12,169 bases of DNA from Treponema sp. UBA3662 (GTDB lineage Bacteria > Spirochaetota > Spirochaetia > Treponematales > Treponemataceae), in contig DFJV01000166.1 in the NCBI GenBank assembly GCA_002373205.1, forward strand, positions 1 through 12,169, written 5' to 3'. Shown here piece after piece: positions 12,167-12,169 of the stretch. Made by a program: the position numbers and the translations under genes. How positions within the stretch are numbered: position 1 is the first letter of the stretch; every line of letters begins with the position of its first letter. The notes under the pieces were generated by a model. That model did not search any database, had not been told where the DNA came from, and worked only from the letters and a program-made list of their open reading frames with translations.

Positions 12167-12169
12167 CTG

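Noticed and set aside
1..12169. Transposase, integrase, toxin-antitoxin, defence or biosynthetic gene cluster
   Set aside because: No ORF shows such motifs; all clear genes are transport, regulation, acetylation, Rnf or small exported proteins.

Overview
The window looks like chromosomal DNA of a gut- or rumen-type spirochaete, most likely a Treponema. This is an inference from three things: a double cyclic-nucleotide-domain regulator of a type I associate with treponemes, exported proteins with relaxed lipobox-like leaders, and a complete Rnf operon between gaps crowded with palindromic repeats. No rRNA or species-level marker is present, so the genus is a best guess.

Layout. Positions 6-1397 (+) encode an Na+-coupled amino-acid symporter of the NSS/SNF family. 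After a gap with palindromes, 1803-3083 (-) encodes a regulator with two cyclic-nucleotide-binding folds and a C-terminal winged helix. A long repeat-filled gap (3084-3973) separates it from a divergent pair, a RimJ/RimL-type acetyltransferase (3974-4564) and a small putative lipoprotein (4579-5055). A second hairpin-rich gap (5056-5451) leads to the centrepiece, rnfCDGEAB (5452-10511). These six genes have overlapping or nearly touching ends and encode the ion-pumping ferredoxin:NAD+ oxidoreductase. Positions 10973-11635 hold an unrecognised exported protein, bracketed on both sides by mosaic repeat arrays (10605-10820 and 11687-12070). A leftward terminator at the right edge shows that a minus-strand gene ends just outside the window.

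How the genes fit together. Rnf couples electron flow between reduced ferredoxin and NAD+ to export of Na+ or H+. RnfB receives the ferredoxin electrons, RnfC binds NAD(H), RnfA and RnfE hold the membrane iron-sulfur site, and RnfD and RnfG carry covalent flavins at visible Thr sites. If the pump moves Na+, the NSS symporter at the left edge would spend the same gradient. That link is inference, as the two are not in one operon.

Most unusual signal. The genes belong to known families. The least explained material is between them: (1) hairpins whose six-base loop is constant (NTCCKT, closed by C-G) while the stem sequences differ; (2) a 123-bp block repeated 211 bp apart; (3) a cassette whose two ends recur 1.7 kb away in inverted orientation with different contents; (4) a modular array around the orphan exported gene in which one copy looks like the product of an exact 62-bp deletion between two 15-bp repeats. 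I see no defence system, CRISPR array, transposase, tRNA or rRNA.
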